Assembly: GCA_958352855.1 (NCBI GenBank)
Contig: CATWQE010000050.1
Coordinates: 1 to 19,629 of the forward strand
Direction: 5' to 3'
Source: an uncultured Bacillota bacterium
GTDB lineage: Bacteria; Bacillota; Clostridia; Lachnospirales; Lachnospiraceae
DNA length: 19,629 nucleotides
Shown here: positions 1 to 7,891 of the stretch, one piece after another
How positions within the stretch are numbered: the first letter of the stretch is position 1
Layout of the letters: every line of letters starts with the position of its first letter
Program-made: the position numbers and the translations under genes
The notes under the pieces: generated by a model
What the model was told of the DNA's origin: nothing
What the model saw: the letters and a program-made list of their open reading frames with translations, nothing else
Database searches by the model: none

Positions 1-567
1 AAATCTTCTGGCAATTAACCGGTAGAAAATACCGGAATATGCCACCACCACAGGAACAAAAAGTAAAACCACCAGTGACAATTTCAGGTTCATGGAAACC
101 ATCATGGAAAAAGAAACCACGACTAAAAACACTGTACGGAATACCTCCAGAAGCTGAGTTACCACAAAGTTCCGAATAACCTCCACGTCAGAAGTACAGC
201 GCTGGATAATATCCCCTGTCTGATGCTTATCATGCCATTTCATAGGCATTTTCTGCACATGAGTAAACAAGGCATCCCTCATGTTTTTCGCAAAATTCTC
301 TCCCGCCATGGCAGTATTGATTCTGCTCACAAACAGGGCTGCCCCGGACAACAGGGCTACTCCTACCAGAATCAGCGCCATAATCCACAAATTTTCTTCC
401 AGATACGGATATCCATTTCCTTCCAGCACCGAATCCACTGTGAAGCGAAATATCTGAGGTGTCAGAGAATTTAAAACCGTAGTCACCAAAGATGCCAGAA
501 TTGCAAAAAAGAAATATTTCTTTGCACCTTTAAAATAACGCAAAATTAATTGAAGCTTTCGTTTCAT
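1..567 (-). CDS. ABC exporter (type I), N-terminal membrane domain, cut by window edge
   Basis: The first 189 residues of a fused membrane-plus-ATPase ABC exporter are visible; the rest lies beyond the left edge. Hydrophobic segments lie at about residues 17-37, 61-81, 140-158 and 163-182. Between them is the cytoplasmic-loop motif TGDIIQRCTSDVE (117-129), typical of the MdlB/LmrA/MsbA class. The start is the ATG at 567 (MKRKLQLILRYFKG), preceded by AGAAGA about 5 nt away and a stronger GAGGGG about 17 nt upstream; an ATG at 583 is out of frame. The gene diverges from the two-component system starting at 740 and has its own promoter-like sequence at 610-638. Substrate cannot be told. Such genes often lie in pairs forming heterodimers, so a partner may lie further left. 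Confidence 0.88.
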   Translation of the reverse strand, partial: MKRKLQLILRYFKGAKKYFFFAILASLVTTVLNSLTPQIFRFTVDSVLEGNGYPYLEENLWIMALILVGVALLSGAALFVSRINTAMAGENFAKNMRDALFTHVQKMPMKWHDKHQTGDIIQRCTSDVEVIRNFVVTQLLEVFRTVFLVVVSFSMMVSMNLKLSLVVLLFVPVVVAYSGIFYRLIARRF

Positions 568-609
568 ATTTTCTTCTGTTCATCCCCCTCTTTTATTTTC
601 ATGTAGTCT

Positions 610-638
610 ATTATACAATACAATCCTCCATATGGAAA
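610..638 (-). promoter_or_regulatory. Putative sigma-A promoter of the ABC exporter gene
   Basis: On the minus strand the -10 box TATAAT (610-615) lies 17 nt from a weaker -35 box TTTCCA (633-638, 4 of 6 consensus bases). It is about 43 nt upstream of the exporter start codon. The -35 overlaps one copy of the CATATGGAAA direct repeat. Confidence 0.5.
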
Positions 639-683
639 CATTTTCTGTGACCAGTCATTATATTTCATATGGAAAGTAATGAC
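629..683. promoter_or_regulatory. Candidate operator: 10-bp direct repeat and 7-bp dyad between divergent genes
   Basis: CATATGGAAA occurs at 629-638 and again at 666-675, 37 bp apart. An inverted repeat GTCATTA (654-660) / TAATGAC (677-683) overlaps the second copy and runs into the plus-strand -35 box. The first copy overlaps the minus-strand -35 box. The arrangement suggests a shared regulator site controlling both divergent transcripts; the regulator is not identified. Confidence 0.35.
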
Positions 684-707
684 ACGCTTATTATGGAATG
701 CTATAAT
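679..707 (+). promoter_or_regulatory. Strong sigma-A promoter of the two-component system genes
   Basis: ATGACA (-35, 679-684, 5 of 6 consensus bases) is followed by a 17-nt spacer and a perfect TATAAT (-10, 702-707), with TG one base before the -10 (extended -10). Transcription is expected to start near 714, leaving a short leader before the regulator gene. Confidence 0.75.
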
Positions 708-739
708 AGAAGCAAACTATCATCAAAAGAAAGGACCCT

Positions 740-1450
740 ATGTTTATGCAATATAAAATCGGTATTGTAGAAGATGATATAAAAATAGCAGAATTATTGA
801 GCGAACATTTAAAAAAATATGGATTTGAAATATGGGTATGCAGTGACTTTACCAATGTTGCCCAACAAGTTTTAAAGAATCAATTACAACTGGTTTTACT
901 GGATATTAATTTACCTTGTTATGACGGCTTCTTTTGGTGTAAAAAAATTCGTCAGCATAGCATGATTCCGATTATTTTTCTGTCAGCGCGCAGCATGGAT
1001 TTAGACCAGATTTATGCAATGGAGTGTGGCGGTGATGATTATTTGACAAAGCCCTTTTCTTATGATGTAGTGACTGCCAAAATCAACGCCCATTTAAGAA
1101 GAATTTATGGAGAATATGCCTTGCAGGAAAGAAAAACCGTAGAATTAGACCATGTAATCCTGAATACAGAAACGCTGAAATTAGAATATTCGGAGCATAC
1201 CATACCATTAACCAAAAACGAAAAAGATATTCTGGAACGTTTATTTCGGGCATATCCAACCCCTGTAACGCGAAATGAATTATTACAGCTTTTGTGGGAC
1301 ACCGATGTTTTTGTGGAAGAAAATACCTTAAATGTCAATATAGGAAGAGCAAGAAAAAGACTTCGGGAATTAAAATGCTCCTTTGAAATAAAGGCAATAC
1401 GAAATGTAGGGTATGTTTTGGAGAAAATAAAAGATGAAGAGCTTGATTAA
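740..1450 (+). CDS. OmpR/PhoB-family response regulator (BceR-like)
   Basis: A cytoplasmic two-component response regulator of 236 residues, normal for the family. The receiver domain (about 5-118) has the acidic pair E11-D12-D13, phospho-acceptor D55 in LLDINLP, switch S82 and K104 in LTKPF. The winged-helix DNA-binding domain follows (about 130-230), with the recognition helix around NTLNVNIGRARKRL. AAGGA lies 4 nt before the ATG at 740; a second in-frame ATG at 746 fits the ribosome-binding site about as well. The gene overlaps the kinase gene by 17 nt, so the two are co-translated. With the downstream kinase and ABC genes it forms a BceRS-type cell-envelope antibiotic response unit. That assignment rests on gene context and family likeness, and the inducing drug is unknown. 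Confidence 0.93.
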   Translation: MFMQYKIGIVEDDIKIAELLSEHLKKYGFEIWVCSDFTNVAQQVLKNQLQLVLLDINLPCYDGFFWCKKIRQHSMIPIIFLSARSMDLDQIYAMECGGDDYLTKPFSYDVVTAKINAHLRRIYGEYALQERKTVELDHVILNTETLKLEYSEHTIPLTKNEKDILERLFRAYPTPVTRNELLQLLWDTDVFVEENTLNVNIGRARKRLRELKCSFEIKAIRNVGYVLEKIKDEELD

Positions 1451-2429
1451 ACTATATTTGAAAGAACATCTTTCCATCCTTGTTTCTGTATTTCTTTCTT
1501 CTTTCGTAATCAGCGGAAGTCTTGCATGGCTGGAAAGAGATTTTGACTATTTTTATTTAGGTATTTTGTACTTCTTTCTTTTTACGATTGGTATGGGATG
1601 CCATTTTTATAAAAGCATTCCGCTGTATAGGAGTATATGCTCAGCAGTGGATTCAGAAGAGGACTTTTTCGTATTGGGAAATTCTCCTTTGGCAAAGGCT
1701 GAACAAAATCGAATGAAAATGGTTCGGAATGTTTATAGCAAAGAGATAAACAGCTTAAAACAAGAAAATGAACATTATAAAATCGTCATGGGCAAATGGG
1801 TTCATCAAATGAAAACGCCCCTTTCTGTTTTAAATCTCATAACACAGGAAAAACAGCTTATCCCCTCAGCAGATTTAAGGGAAGAGATTGAGCGAATGGA
1901 ATATTTACTAAATCAGATTCTTCACCTGATAAGAATGGAAAATGTAAAAAATGATTTTATGGTGGAACGCTGCCAGCTTGCGGCGTTAGTAAAAGCTGCT
2001 GTAAACGAGCAAAAAAATTATTTTATTCAAAAGGAAGTTTTTCCAAAACTGGATATTAGGGATTCCATTTATGTTTATACAGATAAAAAATGGTTTGCTT
2101 TTGCAATGCAACAATTTTTAAATAATGCGGTAAAATACAGCGCTTCCGGTCAAAGCGTGAAACTTGCGGCAGATTGCGAAAACGAGAACGCTGTATTGAC
2201 GATACAGGATTTTGGTTCCGGTATATCTTTAGAAGAACAGCCGCGGATTTTTGATTTTTGTTTTACCGGCAGTAACGGAAGAGAAAAGCAAAAAGAATCA
2301 TCAGGTCTGGGTCTGTATATTGCAAAAAATATATTGGATTATCTGGGACACGAGATTGCGATGACTTCAGAACAGGGAAAAGGAACCACATTCCAAATTT
2401 ATATACAGACTGACCATAGAAAAAGGTGA
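1434..2429 (+). CDS. Intramembrane-sensing histidine kinase (BceS-like)
   Basis: A 331-residue membrane sensor kinase. Two transmembrane segments (about 12-32 and 42-60) are joined by a loop of only about 10 residues, so there is no extracellular sensor domain. That is the hallmark of BceS-type kinases, which are known to sense through their partner ABC permease. The phospho-acceptor is H124 in KWVHQMKTPL. The HATPase part has the N box around N230-N231, G1 box DFGSGI (259-264), F box near 273-279 and G2 box GLGLYIAKN (291-299). All catalytic motifs look intact. The ATG at 1434 has GGAG about 10 nt upstream inside the regulator gene. The stop codon lies within a hairpin that may end transcription. 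Confidence 0.93.
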   Translation: MKSLIKLYLKEHLSILVSVFLSSFVISGSLAWLERDFDYFYLGILYFFLFTIGMGCHFYKSIPLYRSICSAVDSEEDFFVLGNSPLAKAEQNRMKMVRNVYSKEINSLKQENEHYKIVMGKWVHQMKTPLSVLNLITQEKQLIPSADLREEIERMEYLLNQILHLIRMENVKNDFMVERCQLAALVKAAVNEQKNYFIQKEVFPKLDIRDSIYVYTDKKWFAFAMQQFLNNAVKYSASGQSVKLAADCENENAVLTIQDFGSGISLEEQPRIFDFCFTGSNGREKQKESSGLGLYIAKNILDYLGHEIAMTSEQGKGTTFQIYIQTDHRKR

Positions 2430-2447
2430 CAGAAATGTCATCTTTTT
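2420..2447 (+). terminator. Hairpin with T-rich 3' arm after the kinase gene
   Basis: A 12-bp stem, with one G-U pair at 2426/2441, closes a GAAA tetraloop (2432-2435). The left arm begins with an A run and the right arm ends in TTTTT. It contains the kinase stop codon. It fits an intrinsic terminator that would separate the regulator/kinase transcript from the transporter transcript, but the T run is part of the stem, so strength is uncertain. Confidence 0.5.
2427..2440. promoter_or_regulatory. Candidate BceR-type operator TGACA-N4-TGTCA
   Basis: The perfect inverted repeat TGACA-GAAA-TGTCA matches the TNACA-N4-TGTNA form reported for BceR-like regulators, and sits upstream of the ABC ATPase gene as expected for this family. 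A further TGTCAC half-site follows at 2447-2452, one helical turn on. A possible -10 (TATATT, 2485-2490) has no good -35, in keeping with an activator-dependent promoter. Binding by the regulator encoded here is inferred. Confidence 0.55.
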
Positions 2448-2516
2448 GTCACTTATATAACTGGTACATCACTGTAAAATCCACTATATTAAGGACAGAA
2501 ACAGGAGGTAATCACA

Positions 2517-3290
2517 ATGAACAAAATCTTATCCGTAAAAAATCTACAAAAAATTTATGAAGGAAAAATGTCCCATACAGCTCTTAGCAATGTAAGCTTT
2601 GATATGGAAAAGGGAGAATTTACCGCAATCATGGGACCCAGCGGAAGTGGAAAATCAACCTTGCTGCAAGTCATCTCTACCATAGATTCTCCCACAAGTG
2701 GCAGTGTGTTAATTAACGGAAAAAATCCACACACCCTATCCCTGGAAGAATTGGCTTCTTTTCGCAGAAGTGAATTGGGATTTATTTTTCAGGATTTTAA
2801 TCTGATTCACACATTGACGGTTGCGGAAAATATTATGCTTCCGTTATCCCTGGAAAACATACCTACAAAAGAAATCAGAAAACGGACAAAAAATATTGCA
2901 GAGTATCTTGGGATCTCCAAATTGCTTCCCAAAAGAACCTTTGAGATTTCAGGCGGGCAGGCTCAGCGTGTAGCAGTTGCCCGCGCACTGGTACACAATC
3001 CCTCTCTTATTCTGGCAGATGAGCCTACCGGTAATCTGGATTCAAAAGCAACGAATGATGTTATGGAACTGCTGAAAGACTTAAACAGAAAGAAAAACAG
3101 CACAATCCTTATGGTTACGCATGACGCATATGTTGCAAGTATGTGTGACAGGGTTTTATTTATCAAAGATGGTCAGCTCTATCAGGAGATGATTGCAGGG
3201 GACAGTCAGACACAATTTTATCAGAAAATCTTAGATATGCTGACATTTCTGGGAGGTGGACAGAATGACATTACTGCAAATCGCATTTAA
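2517..3290 (+). CDS. ABC transporter ATPase (BceA-like)
   Basis: A cytoplasmic ATPase subunit of 257 residues from the MacB/LolD-like group that powers peptide-antibiotic detoxification or sensing. Motifs seen in order: Walker A GPSGSGKST (40-48), Q-loop Q92, signature ISGGQ (144-148), Walker B LILADE (164-169) and H-loop H202. All are intact. The ATG at 2517 follows an ideal AGGAGG (2503-2508) with an 8-nt gap. The C-terminal end overlaps the permease gene by 26 nt, so the two subunits are made together. Context with the kinase and the 10-TM permease supports a BceAB-type transporter. The substrate (bacitracin, a lantibiotic or another lipid II-directed peptide) cannot be read from the sequence. 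Confidence 0.95.
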   Translation: MNKILSVKNLQKIYEGKMSHTALSNVSFDMEKGEFTAIMGPSGSGKSTLLQVISTIDSPTSGSVLINGKNPHTLSLEELASFRRSELGFIFQDFNLIHTLTVAENIMLPLSLENIPTKEIRKRTKNIAEYLGISKLLPKRTFEISGGQAQRVAVARALVHNPSLILADEPTGNLDSKATNDVMELLKDLNRKKNSTILMVTHDAYVASMCDRVLFIKDGQLYQEMIAGDSQTQFYQKILDMLTFLGGGQNDITANRI

Positions 3291-5163
3291 AAATATCAGC
3301 AGAGATAAGCACACTTATTTCTCCTATTTTATCAGCAGTACCGTCACGATTTTATTGTTTTATCTTTTTACAGCGGCTGCTATGCACCCTGATCTGAATG
3401 AGATACAGGACGGTTCTACATTAGCCCTTGCTCTTGGAGCCGGAAATTTTATCATCTATGTTTTTGCGTTTCTTTTTATCGGATATTCTTCCTGGGCTTT
3501 TCTTGGTTCAAGAGGAAAACAGTTAGGGATTTATACCATTTTAGGAATGTCACCGAAACAGATGAAAAAGATGCTATTCGGGGAAAATATGCTGATTGGA
3601 ATCAGTTCACTTATTGCAGGCGTAATAAGCGGCGTGCTTTTTTCAGGTTTGTTTTTTAAATTGATTCGTAATATATTTGTTACGATTTCTTTTGACATGT
3701 ATGTTCCTGTTCTTCCGCTGCTGATTACCATTGGCTTATTTTTCGTCATGTTCCTTGTCATTAGTTTTATAACGCCTTATTTTATTTCCCATAAAAAAGT
3801 TTTATGGTTTTTAAAAAGCGATAAATTCTATGCCGGAAACATAAAAGTATCCCCAGTCAAAATTTTCTTATCGATTGTATTGCTGGTGATAACGTTATTC
3901 ATCATGACCCCACAAGTAGGGAATAAACTGGGAGATTTATGGACACCCTTAGTATTCCTTTTCGGAATGATGGTTATCTTCCTCATTACACCGCAAATAG
4001 GAGCTGTTTACGTTAAGGTGAAAAAAAGCTCCAAAAATCATTTGAGCGGAATCAACCTTTTTGCCAATTCGGAAGTTTCAACAACTTTAAAAGAAAACGG
4101 ACATATGATGTCATTGAATGCTATTTTACTGACCATGTCTTTTTTGGCAATTTGTGCATTAGGTTCTATGCAAAGTAATGTAATGGAAGATGTGGAAAAT
4201 ATTACTCCCTTTGCATACACTTATATCGAAAGACCGGAAAATGTACGGGCAGAACAGGATATCGCATATTTAGACAAAGAGCTTTTGTCAGATGCTTCCA
4301 TTCAAAAAGTAAACTATACCATTTTGAGAGAGGAATTTACTTATGGATTTTTAAATGCAAGGGATTTTAATCACATTCTTTCTGCAAAAGGGAAAGAAAC
4401 AGTAACTTTAGGAAACCATGACGTACTCATTTTATCAGGCGATGCAAGCCGGAAACACGATAAGGTTTTTATTCAGGAAAAAGCAAAACAGTTATTAGAT
4501 GCCATCTCAATTTCTGAAACAAAAACAAAGCCCCATGAACAGATTGTCAGCACTTCAGGAAGCTTTCAGGCAGTCTATGTTGTAAGTGATGAGAATTGGG
4601 AGAAGCTCAATCAGAAGAATTTTGAAAATCTATATCTTGAATTTTATACAGGATATGAAGATTCTAAGTGGTTAAATCATTTGAATATTGCGGACAAGCT
4701 GGAAAAAGCTCTGGCACAGGATGACATTGATTATGACTACACTTACAGTTTTACAACGCTTGGAAATTATTATAATACAGAATCCTTAATGCGAAAGTTA
4801 TGTACGTTTGTGGGATTTTCCGTAAGCCTAATCTTCCTGATCGCGTCTGTAAGCCTTATTTACTTTAGACTTTATACTTCTTTGGAAAGAGAAAAAAAGA
4901 AATATGAATCCATGTATAAGTTAGGCTTTTCTCAAAAAGAAATGTACCGTACTGTGGGAAGAAAAATAAAAGTGTTATTGTGGATACCCTTTCTTATTGC
5001 CATCATAATCATGTGGTCCGGAATCCTCTATATTGATTCTCAAAGTGCTGTCAGCAGTTTTGGAATGTCCATCAAATATAGTATCACTTTTATTATCGTA
5101 TATTTTATTTTCTATCATTTTGTAAAGATTCTCTATCGAAGAAAATTTTTACCTGATATGTGA
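3265..5163 (+). CDS. BceB-like ABC permease with large extracellular domain
   Basis: A FtsX/MacB-type permease of 632 residues. Ten hydrophobic segments are visible, at about 18-38, 61-81, 110-132, 148-170, 199-215, 228-247, 282-302, 512-534, 569-590 and 605-622. A soluble loop of about 209 residues (303-511) sits between segments 7 and 8. This layout is diagnostic of BceB-type permeases, where the loop helps recognise the peptide antibiotic and passes the signal to the kinase. An in-frame GTG at 3256 overlaps the ribosome-binding site GGGAGG (3251-3256), so the ATG at 3265 with an 8-nt gap is the better start. The gene ends just before a strong two-way terminator. Confidence 0.94.
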   Translation: MTLLQIAFKNISRDKHTYFSYFISSTVTILLFYLFTAAAMHPDLNEIQDGSTLALALGAGNFIIYVFAFLFIGYSSWAFLGSRGKQLGIYTILGMSPKQMKKMLFGENMLIGISSLIAGVISGVLFSGLFFKLIRNIFVTISFDMYVPVLPLLITIGLFFVMFLVISFITPYFISHKKVLWFLKSDKFYAGNIKVSPVKIFLSIVLLVITLFIMTPQVGNKLGDLWTPLVFLFGMMVIFLITPQIGAVYVKVKKSSKNHLSGINLFANSEVSTTLKENGHMMSLNAILLTMSFLAICALGSMQSNVMEDVENITPFAYTYIERPENVRAEQDIAYLDKELLSDASIQKVNYTILREEFTYGFLNARDFNHILSAKGKETVTLGNHDVLILSGDASRKHDKVFIQEKAKQLLDAISISETKTKPHEQIVSTSGSFQAVYVVSDENWEKLNQKNFENLYLEFYTGYEDSKWLNHLNIADKLEKALAQDDIDYDYTYSFTTLGNYYNTESLMRKLCTFVGFSVSLIFLIASVSLIYFRLYTSLEREKKKYESMYKLGFSQKEMYRTVGRKIKVLLWIPFLIAIIIMWSGILYIDSQSAVSSFGMSIKYSITFIIVYFIFYHFVKILYRRKFLPDM

Positions 5164-5164
5164 A

Positions 5165-5221
5165 AAAAGAACAACCAGGGGGATGCACCGTTCTTTGCCC
5201 TATCTCCCTGGCTGTTCTTTT
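5165..5221. terminator. Bidirectional terminator between permease and kdpD
   Basis: Arms 5165-5180 and 5206-5221 form 15 of 16 pairs (one A-C mismatch at 5174/5212) around a 25-nt loop. The GC part is CCAGGG/CCCTGG and the outer part is AAAAGAACA/TGTTCTTTT, giving a T run in either direction. It lies between convergent genes and includes the kdpD stop codon. Confidence 0.85.
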
Positions 5222-7223
5222 ATAACGTATCCTGCAGCTTTACCCCTGTCTCATTAAGCATGGCAATTAAAAGCCCATATTCAAAATCATTGACCGGACG
5301 CCGCTCTTCCAGCAAAATTCCCATAACCCCTTTCACATCTTCTGTTGACTGAACGGGAAGATACATGGCATTTGCATCTGGCAGAGTATGGGTGCAGGTT
5401 CCGGCTCTGTGATGGTTGGACGCTGCCCACTGAGCCACTGCCCGCTCTTTTTCATTTACATTTTCTTTCAATTCTGTAAGCCCCATCCCCTTTCTTGGAA
5501 ACAGTATAGGTTCTTCCAGATTTCCTCTTTTATCCACCGGATAAATGATAATGGAAAGATTGAGTAATTTCCCCACCTGGGCTGCCACCTGTTTCCACAC
5601 CTCTTCCCGGGTGCGGCAGCGCCTGAGTTTCCTGCTGTTCTCCAGCAAAATTTCCATCCGGTATGCCTTTTTTGCGCTTTCTCTTGTCTGGACCTTTAGC
5701 TGTCTGGTCATGGATGCCATAAAAAATCCCACTGCAAACAGCATGGCAAAGGTAACCGGTGAGCCTTTGTCATAAGCCTTTAGGCTAAAATAAGGTTCTG
5801 TGAAGAAAAAATTAAAGGAAAGCACACTAAGCAAGGCAGAATACAGGGCATAAATTTTTTTGTCTGCCACATAGGGAGACAACAGCACCCCAACCATGTA
5901 TACCATAATCAGATTTGCTTCTGAAAGCCGGAACCATTGAAATATATAAGCCGCCATGGTACTAAGCGCCATAATGGCAGTGATTTCGCCCAGCTCCACC
6001 AAAACATTTCTACCGCCTTTCTCCTTTTTCCTACTGGATTTTCCCTTTTCCCGGTACCTCTCTGTATATTTCATATCTGGAATAATGTACACATCAATAT
6101 TGGGCGCCCGGTAAGTGAGCTGTTCCAGCACTTCAGAACGACTTTTTCCAAACATCCTCTGTTTTCTGCTGCGCCCCATTACGATTTTTGAGATATTTCC
6201 CACAATGGCATACTCTACAATCTGATAAGCAATGTCAGCGCCATACACCGTAACAATATCTGCCCCTAAGGTTCTTGCTAAATCCATGTGGTTTTTCACA
6301 GCAGCCCTGGTTTTCTCATCTGCCTCCTGCATTTGTGGCGTTTCCACATAAATACCAGTAAAGCTGGCATGAAAGGCATAGGCAAGGCGCGAAGCGGTGC
6401 GGATTACTTTGGCATTGGAGGGAGATGGGGAAATACACACCAGAACATGTTCTCCTGTATGATAATCCATTTCACCCAGGGCATTTCGTTCCTCTTCTGC
6501 AATGCGGTTTACCCTGTCTGCAGTTCTTCTAAGCGTAATTTCCCTAAGAGCAACCAGCTTTTCCCTGCGGAAAAAATTTTCCAACGCCCGCTCTGCCTGT
6601 AAAGGCCCATAGATTTTTCCCTCTTTCATCCGTTCAATGAGTTCTTCGGGTTCAATATCTATGACCTCCACCTGGTCTGCATGGTCAAAGACCCGGTCTG
6701 GAACACGCTCCCGCACCTCAATATGGGTAACGTTTCCCACAATATCATTAAGGCTTTCTAAATGCTGGATATTCATGGTTGTATACACGTCAATACCAGC
6801 ACGCAAAAGCTCTTTTACGTCCTGGTATCTCTTTTCATTGCGACAGCCTTTCACATTGGTATGTGCCAGCTCATCCACCAAAATTAATCTGGGTTTTCGC
6901 TTCAAGGCCGCGTCTAAATCAAATTCCCGCAGGTTTACCCCTTTGTATGCAACTTCCATGGGAGCAATGGTTTCCAGTCCCTTTACCAGCGCCTGGGTAT
7001 CTGGTCTTGCATGGGGTTCCACATAGCCTGCCACCACGTCAATATGGTGTTTCCTGGCCTCATGAGCAGCCTTTAGCATGGCATAGGTTTTGCCGGAGCC
7101 TGCCGCATAGCCCAGAAAAATTTTTAATTTTCCCCTGGATTTCTTCCGTTTCTCTTCTTCCTCAAACTGAAGTCTGCGAAGAAGCTGCCGGGAATCCGGT
7201 CTTTCATATGTTTCTTTTTCCAT
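5220..7223 (-). CDS. kdpD: Short KdpD lacking the histidine kinase domain
   Basis: A KdpD-type turgor/potassium sensor of 667 residues; full-length KdpD is about 890. The N-terminal KdpD domain has Walker A GYAAGSGKT (38-46) and a Walker B-like LILVDELAHTN (113-123). A USP domain (about 258-385) contains SPS at 265-267, then 20 residues, then FTGIY at 288-292. This nearly matches the SXS-X20-FTAXY motif reported for c-di-AMP binding by Staphylococcus aureus KdpD. A four-helix DUF4118 membrane region (about 410-510) and a GAF-like region (about 530-660) follow. The protein then stops at a terminator, with no HisKA or HATPase domain. It starts 7 nt after kdpC. No kdpE is nearby, so signalling must differ from the classic route. 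Kinase-less KdpD proteins are known in cyanobacteria. Confidence 0.93.
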   Translation of the reverse strand: MEKETYERPDSRQLLRRLQFEEEEKRKKSRGKLKIFLGYAAGSGKTYAMLKAAHEARKHHIDVVAGYVEPHARPDTQALVKGLETIAPMEVAYKGVNLREFDLDAALKRKPRLILVDELAHTNVKGCRNEKRYQDVKELLRAGIDVYTTMNIQHLESLNDIVGNVTHIEVRERVPDRVFDHADQVEVIDIEPEELIERMKEGKIYGPLQAERALENFFRREKLVALREITLRRTADRVNRIAEEERNALGEMDYHTGEHVLVCISPSPSNAKVIRTASRLAYAFHASFTGIYVETPQMQEADEKTRAAVKNHMDLARTLGADIVTVYGADIAYQIVEYAIVGNISKIVMGRSRKQRMFGKSRSEVLEQLTYRAPNIDVYIIPDMKYTERYREKGKSSRKKEKGGRNVLVELGEITAIMALSTMAAYIFQWFRLSEANLIMVYMVGVLLSPYVADKKIYALYSALLSVLSFNFFFTEPYFSLKAYDKGSPVTFAMLFAVGFFMASMTRQLKVQTRESAKKAYRMEILLENSRKLRRCRTREEVWKQVAAQVGKLLNLSIIIYPVDKRGNLEEPILFPRKGMGLTELKENVNEKERAVAQWAASNHHRAGTCTHTLPDANAMYLPVQSTEDVKGVMGILLEERRPVNDFEYGLLIAMLNETGVKLQDTL

Positions 7224-7230
7224 AGACCCT

Positions 7231-7878
7231 CTACTCTAAAATTCCCATGGCATTGGCAATAGCCAGGTTGCACTTTAACACATTGACTCTTTCCTCACCA
7301 AAGATTCCAAGTACCTTGTGTTCTGTATTTTCTTCCACAATCTCAGTCACTTCTTTCTCAGATAATCCTGCATTTTCTGCCACATAAGGAATCTGTATTT
7401 TAGCTGACTTTGGTGTGATATGTGGGTCCAGACCGGAACCGGAAGCAGTCAGAAGGTCTGAAGGAATATCCTCTGCTGTAAGTCCCGGATGTTCTTCCAG
7501 AAAGGCATCCAAATCTTCCTGGATTCTTTTTTCCAGCTCAGGATTGGAATTTCCATAGTTATAAGAACCGGAAGAAACACCGCCATATTCCCCGTTTTCC
7601 AATTCTTCCTCTGTATAATTATTATAAGTTACCGAAGATGGTCTGCCCTGAAAATAATAGTTCTCTGTAAACTCCTGTCCCACCAGGGCAGATCCCACTG
7701 CTTCTTCATAATTTGCAGTGGGATTTCCCTCTTTATCAATAAGATTTCCATTTGCCTTTTCTTTCATGGTAAGCTGACTGACTCCGGTAAGAGCCAGTGG
7801 ATAAACAAAAGAGCAAAGCAACATCATAGCCACACAAAACACAAGAGCTTTTCCTGCCATTTTTCCAAAATTTTTCAT
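7231..7878 (-). CDS. kdpC: Potassium-transporting ATPase subunit C (KdpC)
   Basis: The small accessory subunit of the KdpFABC potassium pump, 215 residues. One N-terminal transmembrane helix (about 10-32) precedes an extracytoplasmic domain. Family hallmarks are VGSALVGQEFTENYYFQGRPS (in two overlapping parts near residues 61-81), the SGSGLDPHI stretch (about 147-155) and the C-terminal GIFGEERVNVLKCNLAIA. AGGAGG lies 9 nt before the ATG at 7878. The gene begins 13 nt after kdpB. It appears intact. Confidence 0.96.
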   Translation of the reverse strand: MKNFGKMAGKALVFCVAMMLLCSFVYPLALTGVSQLTMKEKANGNLIDKEGNPTANYEEAVGSALVGQEFTENYYFQGRPSSVTYNNYTEEELENGEYGGVSSGSYNYGNSNPELEKRIQEDLDAFLEEHPGLTAEDIPSDLLTASGSGLDPHITPKSAKIQIPYVAENAGLSEKEVTEIVEENTEHKVLGIFGEERVNVLKCNLAIANAMGILE

Positions 7879-7891
7879 GAACCTGTTCCTC

